From Haliea sp. (lineage in GTDB: Bacteria > Pseudomonadota > Gammaproteobacteria > Pseudomonadales > Halieaceae), in assembly GCA_002862985.1 (NCBI GenBank), contig PKCY01000215.1:1-36506 (forward strand): a stretch of DNA of 36,506 nt, read 5' to 3'. The notes under the pieces were generated by a model. That model was not told the DNA's origin. It searched no databases and worked only from the letters and a program-made list of their open reading frames with translations. This document shows, piece after piece, positions 10,217 through 21,464 of this stretch. The stretch's first letter is position 1. Each line of letters opens with the position of its first letter. Position numbers and translations under genes: made by a program.

Positions 10217-10270
10217 GTCGTTGATCTGTGACCCGTGCCAGAGCTGCCCCCTAGATTTGAGGGGGCTTGC

Positions 10271-10531
10271 CTAGATCGGCTCGCCTACCTCCATTACTTC
10301 AGCCAACTCTTCCTCTGCTTCCAATTCCTCTTCGCGGCTGAGAATTTCGTTGGTCACGAACCCTTCAGCAATTTCGCGCAGCGCAATGACGGTGGGCTTG
10401 TCTGACTCCTCCTGCACCAATGGGTCTTTGCCTCCCGTAGCGAGCTGCCGGGCGCGCTTGCTGGCAACCATGACCAACTCGAAGCGATTCGCGACGTTTT
10501 CCAGACAATCTTCAACGGTTACGCGTGCCAT
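10271..10531 (-). CDS. rpoZ: DNA-directed RNA polymerase omega subunit
   Basis: 86 aa; [57 protein letters not shown]. Confidence 0.97.
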   Translation of the reverse strand: MARVTVEDCLENVANRFELVMVASKRARQLATGGKDPLVQEESDKPTVIALREIAEGFVTNEILSREEELEAEEELAEVMEVGEPI

Positions 10532-10754
10532 TTTTGAATGTTTCCCATATTGTGTGTCTCCTTAAGACTTCGCTCAGGTGGCACAGTGCAAGTGAATGTG
10601 ATTCGGCGGCCCTGAGTATTTTAATACCCCGATCTGGCCGTCTGTAATCTTCTTTAGCGGAACCCTCAATTATAACGCGAAGCCCCGGGGTTACGTCCAG
10701 CAGTATTATTCCCCAGGCGATGGGTCGAGAAGGGTTGTCTTCGGCCTATAGAGA

Positions 10755-12280
<1,526 letters not shown>

Positions 12281-12493
12281 GGACAGGGGGCAGGCTCCAG
12301 GGAGTTCAATCGAATTTCGAGTGTAGCAGTTTGTTATTGGGGCATATAGATACCATCGGGAGATACTCAGGGGACCGCTAGTAAAATAGGCCGCGGTGCC
12401 TGGCGAGCTGGAAGTCTGCCAGTGAGAATTGACTGCCTCTGTTTGCTGCCTCGCGTATACTTTCGCGACTGATAATTCTTAAGAGGCATTTTC

Positions 12494-13213
12494 ATGCAAC
12501 GTCCCAGTGGCCGCTCGCCTGAGCAACTGCGAGAAATTAGTATCACCCGCAACTTCACTCGGCATGCGGAGGGCTCTGTTCTCGTCTGCTTTGGTGACAC
12601 ACGCGTTATTTGTACTGCATCGGTGGACAAAGGTGTCCCATCATTTATGCGTGGTCAGGGCCATGGTTGGGTAACCGCTGAGTACGGCATGTTGCCACGC
12701 TCTACCGACAGCCGTATGGGCCGGGAGGCGAGTCGGGGCAAGCAAGGCGGGCGTACGGTAGAGATACAGCGATTAATCGGGCGCTCCTTGCGGGCGGCTC
12801 TGGATATGTCCAAGCTCGGGGAGAATACGATAACGATAGATTGTGACGTGATTCAAGCCGATGGAGGCACCCGCACAGCTGCTATTACTGGCGCCTGTGT
12901 TGCATTGGTGGATGCCATTCGTTACCTGCAGCGCGAGAAATTGATCACCGCGGACCCACTGCTGCACCTGGTCGCCGCTGTATCAGTGGGAATCTACCAG
13001 GGTGCACCCGTGCTGGACCTTGATTATCTTGAGGATTCGGCTGCAGATACCGACATGAATGTCATTATGGCCGATCCTGAGGGGTTGATTGAAGTGCAGG
13101 GTACGGCAGAGCGAGCGCCCTATTCCCGCGCAGAACTGAATAGCATGCTGGATTTGGCGGCAATGGGGATACAGCAGCTGATCATGCAGCAGAGAGCCGC
13201 GTTGGCTTTATGA
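12494..13213 (+). CDS. rph: ribonuclease PH
   Basis: 239 aa; [78 protein letters not shown]. Confidence 0.98.
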   Translation: MQRPSGRSPEQLREISITRNFTRHAEGSVLVCFGDTRVICTASVDKGVPSFMRGQGHGWVTAEYGMLPRSTDSRMGREASRGKQGGRTVEIQRLIGRSLRAALDMSKLGENTITIDCDVIQADGGTRTAAITGACVALVDAIRYLQREKLITADPLLHLVAAVSVGIYQGAPVLDLDYLEDSAADTDMNVIMADPEGLIEVQGTAERAPYSRAELNSMLDLAAMGIQQLIMQQRAALAL

Positions 13214-13245
13214 TCATGGGTGCGGTTGCCGCAGCAGTTATTATT

Positions 13246-13266
13246 GGGCGCCCCTTCTTGGCGCCC
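13246..13266. terminator. GC-rich hairpin between convergent rph and the crc-like gene, no clear U-tract
   Basis: GGGCGCC-CCTTCTT-GGCGCCC: 7-bp perfect stem, 7-nt loop; no T-run on either side, so terminator function is uncertain. Confidence 0.45.
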
Positions 13267-13274
13267 TCACAGCA

Positions 13275-14039
13275 CTACAGCTCGATATCGTAGTCCATGA
13301 TGACGGGCGCGTGGGATGAAAACTGTTTGATCTTATAAATTGCGCCGTAGTCGACCGAATACTTCAGGCCTTGCGAAATAATTTGGAAGTCTGTACGCCA
13401 GCCATTTGATCCCACTTCGCCATCTGGCCACCAGCTGAATTCATCCTGGTCGGAGCTTATTTCGCGAAATGCATCGACATAGCCTGATTGCAGCAATTCG
13501 CTCATCCACTGACGCTCTTCGGCCAGGAAGCCGGATGTAGTGCTATTTTTCTGCGTGTCCTGTACATCCTCCGGGCAATGGGCGATGTGCCAGTTGCCAC
13601 AAATGATGAATTCCCGGCGCTTATTACGAACTTTTTGCAGGTGTGCGCCAAAAAGGCCGTAAAATTCATTTTTTCGGGATTGTTGCTCGGCGTTATCTTT
13701 TTCTGCTTGCGGAGCCAGCAAACAAGCTACGCTGAAATTTTCATAATCGGCCTGAACATAGCGACCTTCCATATCAAAGTCTGAAAACCCCAGCCCAGTC
13801 ATGATGGCCTTGGGCATCTTTCGACAGTAGATAGCTACGCCATTGGCCTTCCCATCGACATCGTCAAAAAAGTAGCTGTTGTACTCTTCCGGGAAGAACT
13901 GGCTGTCCTGCAGGTCGTATTCTGAACACTGCAAATCCTGAACGCAGATAAAGTCCGCATCCTGTTCTTTCAGCCAGTCGAAAAATCCCTCTTCGGCAGC
14001 GTTTTTAATGCCGTCAGCACTGAAACTGATAATTCTCAT
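13275..14039 (-). CDS. crc: Crc-like ExoIII-family protein (catabolite repression control protein homologue)
   Basis: 254 aa; resembles Pseudomonas Crc as recalled (MRIISFSADGIKNA, AIMTGLGFSDFDMEGRYVQADYE, GWRTDFQIISQGL, FSSHAPVIMDYD); between rph and pyrE; catalytic motifs degenerate relative to ExoIII. Confidence 0.8.
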   Translation of the reverse strand: MRIISFSADGIKNAAEEGFFDWLKEQDADFICVQDLQCSEYDLQDSQFFPEEYNSYFFDDVDGKANGVAIYCRKMPKAIMTGLGFSDFDMEGRYVQADYENFSVACLLAPQAEKDNAEQQSRKNEFYGLFGAHLQKVRNKRREFIICGNWHIAHCPEDVQDTQKNSTTSGFLAEERQWMSELLQSGYVDAFREISSDQDEFSWWPDGEVGSNGWRTDFQIISQGLKYSVDYGAIYKIKQFSSHAPVIMDYDIEL

Positions 14040-14300
14040 TCATAGCCCCTTGGTATGAGAGCGTGTATGATGCGCGACTTAGGCGCCAGCCTAATGCAGC
14101 CACCGGGCTTTCTCGCGGAGAGCTCGAGCATCCGATTGTTAAACTTGAAGCTTGGTGGCTTCACCACTGCAGATTATGGCGACTGCCGGGAGAAATGTTC
14201 CGGCTCAAATCTTGTTAGTAGAGAGTGGCAAAAACCAGATGCAAGCATTCTATAGCGTAAACTGTGGAATACAAAGCCTCCTTTAAGGATCTAATGCGCC

Positions 14301-14945
14301 ATGGATGCCTACCGCACTGAGTTTATCGATCTAGCACGTCAATGCCAGGTGCTGAAATTTGGTGAATTTACACTTAAATCGGGTCGTCTAAGCCCGTACT
14401 TTTTTAATGCAGGTGCTTTTGCAAACGGCCGAGCGCTTGCCGCATTGGGCCGCTGTTACGCGCATTGTATCGTTGAATCGGGCGTGAGCTTTGACGTGTT
14501 GCTGGGGCCCGCATACAAAGGTATCCCGTTAGCGGCCGCAACGGCTGTCGCCCTGGCGGACCATCACGGGCTGGACGCCCCTTTCGTCTACAATCGCAAG
14601 GAAGCCAAGGCCCACGGTGAAGGAGGAACCCTTGTGGGCGACCCGTTGCATGGGCGTGTGTTGGTCATTGATGACGTTATCACTGCGGGTACCGCTGTTC
14701 GTCAGGTGATCGACATTATTGCCAGGGAGGGTGCAGAGCTGGCGGGCGTTGTTGTTGGGCTTGATCGCCAGGAGCGCGGAGCCGGTGCTCTGTCAGCAAT
14801 ACAGGAAGTGGAGCAAGAGTATGGGGTACCAGTGCTTAGTATTGTCAACATGGGGCAGATCATCGATTATCTGGACAGTATGGAGAATGTGCCGTCCGGT
14901 GCCCTGGATGCCATGAGGCGCTACCGCGAAAGCTTCGGAGTATAG
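14301..14945 (+). CDS. pyrE: orotate phosphoribosyltransferase
   Basis: 214 aa; [73 protein letters not shown]. Confidence 0.98.
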   Translation: MDAYRTEFIDLARQCQVLKFGEFTLKSGRLSPYFFNAGAFANGRALAALGRCYAHCIVESGVSFDVLLGPAYKGIPLAAATAVALADHHGLDAPFVYNRKEAKAHGEGGTLVGDPLHGRVLVIDDVITAGTAVRQVIDIIAREGAELAGVVVGLDRQERGAGALSAIQEVEQEYGVPVLSIVNMGQIIDYLDSMENVPSGALDAMRRYRESFGV

Positions 14946-14985
14946 GGCACGCTGCCTAAGTGCGCATCTTCGGCAGCTCGCCAAC

Positions 14986-15014
14986 TTGTACGAAATTGGT
15001 ACAGGTCCTATATT
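14986..15014 (+). promoter_or_regulatory. putative sigma70 promoter TTGTAC-N17-TATATT
   Basis: -35 TTGTAC at 14986-14991, 17-nt spacer, -10 TATATT at 15009-15014; next ORF ATG begins at 15021. Confidence 0.5.
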
Positions 15015-15020
15015 GGAGAT

Positions 15021-15695
15021 ATGAACTTCCGGTTTTCACATATTCGCCACGTCTATACATGGACATGGGTGCTCTGCTTGGCTTTCGCGTCAAGTGCCGA
15101 GGCTAGTAAGCAATTATACCGATACCGCAATGTGGATGGTGTTGTGGTGGTGGACTATCAGGTCCCCACGCACTTAGTCGCTGGCGGCTATGAGGTCCTC
15201 AACCACGATGGAACAGTGATCAAAGTCGTGCCCCGCGCTCTTACCCCTGAAGAAAAAAAGATAAAGGACGCTGAGAAAACACGAGAACAGGCGGCCACGG
15301 CGGAGCAGGAGCGTCTGCGTGCATGGGATCAATCCCTCATGCTTCGCTACAGCACGACAGAGGATATTGAAGACGCGAGAAAGCGCGGTCTGGGGGATCT
15401 CCAGATCAGAGTTAGTATTCTCAAAAGCAATCGTCGGTCGCTCAAGCAGAAAGTGGAAAATTATCAAATAGAGGCGGCTGGCATAGAGCGGTCTGGCATG
15501 ATCGTGGGGGTAGATCGCCTCCGGGCCATCGACGACCTGCAAGGAGAAATTGACACTACTGATCGTGCTATCGCCGAACGTCAGATAGAAAAAGAGGAGC
15601 TTGCGGCGCGTTTTGCGGCCGATATAGAGCGCTTTGAAATGTTGCAGGAGGCTATAGTGTTGCGGCGCACACTAAGTGATCAGAGGACCCGTTAA
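15021..15695 (+). CDS. DUF4124-like exported coiled-coil protein
   Basis: 224 aa; signal peptide-like N-terminus (VYTWTWVLCLAFASSAEA), LYRYRNVDGVVVVDYQVP...GYEVLNHDGTVIKVVPRALTPEEK as in DUF4124-type proteins, then a charged coiled-coil region. Confidence 0.75.
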   Translation: MNFRFSHIRHVYTWTWVLCLAFASSAEASKQLYRYRNVDGVVVVDYQVPTHLVAGGYEVLNHDGTVIKVVPRALTPEEKKIKDAEKTREQAATAEQERLRAWDQSLMLRYSTTEDIEDARKRGLGDLQIRVSILKSNRRSLKQKVENYQIEAAGIERSGMIVGVDRLRAIDDLQGEIDTTDRAIAERQIEKEELAARFAADIERFEMLQEAIVLRRTLSDQRTR

Positions 15696-15744
15696 TAATC
15701 TGAGCCTCACAAGAAGGCGCTGGAGAAGTCCAAGTGCGTCACGT

Positions 15745-16380
15745 TTAGTTTACGAAGCTGGAGGCCTGGTCGGAAAGTGACTGGCTGACAGCGTCGCGAA
15801 AAAAACCAGCCATTAAAAATTCCCATTGCTGTGTCCAGTCTGTTGTTGGGGCTCGTTGGAAACCGCTGCGCACATACTGGGAGATGCGGCCCTCAGCAGC
15901 GGCCATCAGCAAATTCGCCGCAGCTGGTAAGGGAATTCTTGGGCGCATGCCCTCGCGAATTTCCGCCTCGCGAATAACCTGCTTGATCTGTGTTTCAAAG
16001 CGATCAAACAGTTGCACCACACGCTGATGCAGGCGCTCGGATTCTCCCGCCAGCGCATCTCCGGTGAGGATGCGGCTGAGGCCCGGATTACGCTCACTGA
16101 ATACCAGCAGCAACATCAACATCTTTTCGCATCGCTGCGCGGTCGAATGGTCCTCGGCCAGAATGATTTTGATGCGGCTAAACAGAGTATCTTCAATAAA
16201 CGCTATCAGCCCCTCAAACATTTTCGACTTACTAGGGAAATGACGGTACAAGGCCGCTTCGGAGACGCCCACCTGCTTGGCCAGCCCTGCAGTGGTAATT
16301 CGGCTACCTGGCTTAGCCTCCAGCATTTGCGCCAGAGCTTCCAGTATTTGTTGGCGCCTTTGATATTTTTTAGGAGGCAT
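15745..16380 (-). CDS. slmA: nucleoid occlusion factor SlmA (TetR-fold)
   Basis: 211 aa; RRQQILEALAQMLEAKPGSRITTAGLAKQVGVSEAALYRHFPSKSKMFEGLIAFIEDTLFSRI is SlmA-like; argB/pyrE neighbourhood. Confidence 0.93.
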   Translation of the reverse strand: MPPKKYQRRQQILEALAQMLEAKPGSRITTAGLAKQVGVSEAALYRHFPSKSKMFEGLIAFIEDTLFSRIKIILAEDHSTAQRCEKMLMLLLVFSERNPGLSRILTGDALAGESERLHQRVVQLFDRFETQIKQVIREAEIREGMRPRIPLPAAANLLMAAAEGRISQYVRSGFQRAPTTDWTQQWEFLMAGFFRDAVSQSLSDQASSFVN

Positions 16381-16483
16381 CGTGGTCCATTTCGAATAGC
16401 GTTCTAACGCATGCTAGCGATTACCTGTCTTGCCTGCAACAAGCCCGACAATAATGGAGCAGGTTTTTTAAGATTTTTGTCGG

Positions 16484-17428
<945 letters not shown>

Positions 17429-20038
17429 TTAGAAATCAAGTTCAATCTCAGGGTCGATCAGTGCAATCTGGGCTCTGAATTCGTCCTGAATCATGTCGAG
17501 GGCTTCCTGCGTGTCTGCTTCGAAGCGGGCCGTAAGTGCCGGGCCGGTATTCGAAGCCCGCACTAGTCCCCAGCCATTATTGAAATCAACGCGGACGCCA
17601 TCTATGGTGTTAACTTTCCCCGAAGAGAAGTCTGACTCTTTGACAATCTTTTCTATCAATAGAAATTTGTAGCTATCCGCCACGGGAATAATAATTTCTG
17701 GTGTGTTGACAGTGGTTGGAAATTTGGAAATAGAATCGTCCAGGCTTTCTCCGTGGGTACTGAGGATTTCAGCGAGGCGTGCTGCGGCGTACATCCCATC
17801 ATCAAACCCAAACCATCGCTCGCCGAAGAACATGTGGCCTGAAAACTCACCACCCAAAAGAGCGCCGGTTTCCATCATCTTTTCCTTCATAAATGCATGC
17901 CCTGTTTTGCATAACACAGGCCGACCGCCATATTGGGTTATCAATGTGGAGAGGTGGCGGCTGCATTTTACGTCAAACACCACGTCTGCGCCGGGATTAC
18001 GTGACACGACATCTTGCGCGAAGAGCATCAGTAGAACATCGGATCGCACAATCTGTCCTGACGGGGTGACCACGGCCAGGCGGTCTCCGTCTCCGTCGAA
18101 AGCCACACCAAAATCGGCACCTACTTTTTGAACAACCAGCGCCAGATCTGCAAGGTTGTTTTCGTCGCTGGTGTCAGGGGGGTGGTTGGGGAAGCGTCCG
18201 TCAATTTCGCAGTGCAGGCGTTCGACCTCGCAGCCGAGCTCGTCAAAGAGTAATGGCGCAATCTCGCTAGTTGCGCCATTACCGGCATCGATCACTATTT
18301 TGAGAGGGACTGCAATAGCGATATCGTGCAAAACCGCTTCGATGTAGGCCGGCATCACTTCTTCGCGGGTCATGCGTCCGTCCCCCGTGCCGAATGTGCC
18401 TGCCAACACCCGGTCACGAATCTGCTGGATGCCACCGGCGGCAATAGTTTGCTGGTTGAGCACGATTTTTAGTCCGTTGTGCTCTGCCGAGTTGTGGCTG
18501 CCAGTAACCATTACGCCAGAGTGATAATTGAGGTGCCGCGTCGCAAAATATAGAAGTGGTGTTGGCACCAGGCCGATATCAACAATGTCTCTTCCTGTTT
18601 CCATCATGGCCCGAATCAGCGCGGATTTAATACGCGGGCTGGATTCCCGCCCATCACATCCGACAATTAGTGTTTGTTCGCCCATTTCCCCAGCGATGCT
18701 GCCAATGGCTCTGGCAATATTCGAGATTAGCTCATCGCCCAATTCGGTATCTGCGAGGCCGCGGATATCGTAGGCACGAAATATGTGCGCCGGGAAATCG
18801 GCCTCTGTGTCGGCAGCGGCTGAGCTGTCCTTTTCGTTGGATAAATCAAGATCCAGCACTTCCTCCTCCTGATCCAGCATGCTATCCGTATGGAACATGT
18901 GGTTGGCCAGGTCTGGGTCGGGAGATGAGATAGCTTCAACCTCGGGCTGGGGTATTTTTTCATGGCTGGAGCTGTTTTGACGCAGGGCACGCAATGTGGC
19001 ACGCCGCAATTGCTTGGCGATCGAGACCAGCTCGGGTATTGACAGGGTAAAAGACGACTTTCGGTCCGCCGCGGAAATGATCTTGTTCACTTCGGCATCC
19101 AACTTCCTGGGGAATAGTATCAAGAGCAATAAGAGGGAGCAGATCGTTGCGATCACAATTGTCGTTAGTACGGCGAACAAAGGCGACTGCTGGATGTGAA
19201 GCGTGGCCAGTAATTTCTTCGAGGGGCTAAATGCTACCCGCCACCTCGTCTCCGGAACATCGGCATAGTGCGTGTTTGTATCAGGGGCGGCGCTGCCGTT
19301 TACGGCAATGACATCTACGCGTTCGTTGCCCGAGGAGGTCGTGTACAGTTGCTCGAGTGCAAATCGACCACTCGCTTGATCCAGGGATTTCAGCTGAGTG
19401 ACTATCTGTGTATTATCGATAGTCACAATGATAACAGCCTGGTGTTCCTCAATGCGTGGATGCGTTACACGAGCAGCCATGGAGGTCAGCCACTGATCTT
19501 CAAACTTGTAGGCTTCGGGTTGGATTTCCTCGCCCTCGCTGGCGCGCCTTACAAGGTCAACTTCAATGTGATTGCGTAGGCCCTGATTGCCATCTGCGAA
19601 AACCGCCGTGCCCATATTTCCAACCGGGATAATGCGCAAACTGATCACTTCTGGAAAGTAGTCCAGCATAGCCTTTTCTACCAGGGCAATGTCATCCGTC
19701 GACCTACTGGCTATCGCCGAAAGTGCTAGGGGTGACAGTGCGGCACTTTGAACACGATTTTCCATTCGATCAAACAGGTGATGGACATTCGTTGCCTGCT
19801 GCACTGCGAAAGACGATGCAACCCGCGCGATCTGCTGGTTTTGCAAGTAGGGTTCGCGAATTAGACTCAGGTAACTAAATCCCAGCAACACGGGCACGAG
19901 AGTAACTAGCAGGGCCATACCACCAATGCTCTTTAAGGCATTGCCTTTGGCGATAATTCCCTGCTGACTCTGTGAGACTGCTTCCTTCTTGTCATCGTTT
20001 TCGGAGACAGTTTTTTGGGTTTTTTTAAGCTTCAGCAT
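17429..20038 (-). CDS. algC: phosphomannomutase/phosphoglucomutase with N-terminal membrane-periplasmic extension
   Basis: 869 aa; C-terminal alpha-D-phosphohexomutase (FRAYDIRGLADTELGD, VMVTGSHNSAEHNGLK, VAFDGDGDRLAVV, GGEFSGHMFF, RASNTGPALTARFEA); N-terminus has TM1 (MALLVTLVPVLLGFSYLSL), ~250 aa extracytoplasmic region, TM2 (LFAVLTTIVIATICSLLLLLILFP). Confidence 0.93.
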   Translation of the reverse strand: MLKLKKTQKTVSENDDKKEAVSQSQQGIIAKGNALKSIGGMALLVTLVPVLLGFSYLSLIREPYLQNQQIARVASSFAVQQATNVHHLFDRMENRVQSAALSPLALSAIASRSTDDIALVEKAMLDYFPEVISLRIIPVGNMGTAVFADGNQGLRNHIEVDLVRRASEGEEIQPEAYKFEDQWLTSMAARVTHPRIEEHQAVIIVTIDNTQIVTQLKSLDQASGRFALEQLYTTSSGNERVDVIAVNGSAAPDTNTHYADVPETRWRVAFSPSKKLLATLHIQQSPLFAVLTTIVIATICSLLLLLILFPRKLDAEVNKIISAADRKSSFTLSIPELVSIAKQLRRATLRALRQNSSSHEKIPQPEVEAISSPDPDLANHMFHTDSMLDQEEEVLDLDLSNEKDSSAAADTEADFPAHIFRAYDIRGLADTELGDELISNIARAIGSIAGEMGEQTLIVGCDGRESSPRIKSALIRAMMETGRDIVDIGLVPTPLLYFATRHLNYHSGVMVTGSHNSAEHNGLKIVLNQQTIAAGGIQQIRDRVLAGTFGTGDGRMTREEVMPAYIEAVLHDIAIAVPLKIVIDAGNGATSEIAPLLFDELGCEVERLHCEIDGRFPNHPPDTSDENNLADLALVVQKVGADFGVAFDGDGDRLAVVTPSGQIVRSDVLLMLFAQDVVSRNPGADVVFDVKCSRHLSTLITQYGGRPVLCKTGHAFMKEKMMETGALLGGEFSGHMFFGERWFGFDDGMYAAARLAEILSTHGESLDDSISKFPTTVNTPEIIIPVADSYKFLLIEKIVKESDFSSGKVNTIDGVRVDFNNGWGLVRASNTGPALTARFEADTQEALDMIQDEFRAQIALIDPEIELDF

Positions 20039-20176
20039 TCACTGAGCCAATGTGTAGGTGCATATAGTTATGATATTACATAGTAGCGACCACACAAATG
20101 GGCATACTTCCTATTATTGCCGCTTTCGCACCAGTGCTTCTCGACGGGCGGAAAGTGCGCGCTAGACAGCTTCAGT

Positions 20177-21379
20177 CTAACTGGCACTGTCGATTTGTTG
20201 TGCTATCAATGTCACAATTTGTCGAGCTATGGTGCCCTTGTTCGCACGCTCAGCAGTATGCTCTCCAGTGCGCCACAACACGGTCACACTATTGTCATCA
20301 CTATTGAAGCCAATGGACGGATCAGAGACGTCGTTGGCCACAATCATATCCAGCCCTTTTCGCTCCATTTTGGCCCGGGCGTATGAGACCACGTCGTTTG
20401 TCTCTGCGGCAAAACCAACCGTGTAGGGGCTGTGCTTGCTAGCGCTGACCGCCGCCACGATATCCGGGTTGCGAACCAATGGCAGGCTTACTTCCTGGGG
20501 CCCCTTTTTTATTTTTTGTTCCTGGATCGTTGCGGGACGATAGTCGGCTACCGCAGCGCAAGCAATAAATATGTCGCACTGGGGTAACAACGCCAGACAC
20601 TGATTCAGCATTTGCTCAGCAGTCTCCACACAAAGGAGCTGCACATGGTCAGGTGGCGTCAAATTGACGGGACCGCTAACCAGCGTTGTTATTGCACCGG
20701 CATCTGCCGCTGCTTGCGCGAGCGCGTATCCCATTTTTCCAGAGCTGTTGTTGGAAATGTATCGTATTGGATCCAGGGCTTCACGGGTGGGGCCTGCTGT
20801 AATGACGATCCTTTTACCTGCCAGCTCGCCCGTCGCAAACAATTCCGTGGCAGCTTGCGCAATAATTGATGGCTCTTCCATCCGTCCGGGGCCAGTATCA
20901 CCGCACGCCTGCTGCCCTGAGGCCGGGCCGATCATCTGTGCGCCTCGTTGAGAGAGAGTGGCGATATTGGCGATGGTTGCCGGATCTTTCCACATCTGTT
21001 GATTCATAGCAGGTGCCAGCAGTAGCGGCGCGGCAGTCGCAAGAGCGACCGTCGTGAGTAGGTCGTCGGCGCGACCCATACTCAATCGCGCAATCAGATC
21101 TGCGGTAGCCGGTGCAATCAACAGCAGGTCGGCCCAGCGGCCAAGTTCAATGTGGCCCATGCCCTGTTCAGCTTTCTCGTCCAGCAGTTCGGTATGCACG
21201 GGATTGCCTGAAAGCGCCTGCAGTGTCAGGGGTGTGATGAACTCTTGGGCACCGTGGGTCATGATCACGCGCACACTGGCCCCGCGCTCCTGCAACTGTC
21301 TAACCAGCTCGGCAGACTTGTAGGCGGCAATACCGCCGCTGACGCCGAGCAGGACGTTGTGATTAAAAAGATGTGCCAT
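20177..21379 (-). CDS. coaBC: bifunctional phosphopantothenoylcysteine decarboxylase/phosphopantothenate--cysteine ligase
   Basis: ORF 20177-21475; LLGVSGGIAAYKSAELVRQL, LLAPAMNQQMW, ITAGPTREALDPIRYISNNSSGKMGYALA, VGFAAET; start at MAHLFNHNVL (21379). Confidence 0.96.
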   Translation of the reverse strand: MAHLFNHNVLLGVSGGIAAYKSAELVRQLQERGASVRVIMTHGAQEFITPLTLQALSGNPVHTELLDEKAEQGMGHIELGRWADLLLIAPATADLIARLSMGRADDLLTTVALATAAPLLLAPAMNQQMWKDPATIANIATLSQRGAQMIGPASGQQACGDTGPGRMEEPSIIAQAATELFATGELAGKRIVITAGPTREALDPIRYISNNSSGKMGYALAQAAADAGAITTLVSGPVNLTPPDHVQLLCVETAEQMLNQCLALLPQCDIFIACAAVADYRPATIQEQKIKKGPQEVSLPLVRNPDIVAAVSASKHSPYTVGFAAETNDVVSYARAKMERKGLDMIVANDVSDPSIGFNSDDNSVTVLWRTGEHTAERANKGTIARQIVTLIAQQIDSAS

Positions 21380-21464
21380 TTGCTCGCTCAAATTGGGAAG
21401 ATGGCGGAAGGCAAAAGATATCACTGTGGAGTGGTATTTGACACCGCAGGTAGGAGGCTCACGG

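Noticed and set aside
14055-14255. 66 aa ORF in the crc-pyrE intergenic region
   Set aside because: Considered as a pyrE leader peptide, but there is no good SD, no recognisable family and no adjacent terminator or attenuator; retained only as part of the intergenic-structure observation.
16424-16473. CCTGC...GCAGGTTTTTT as a terminator between argB and slmA
   Set aside because: Only a 5-bp stem with a very long loop and pointing against both flanking minus-strand genes; too weak to call.
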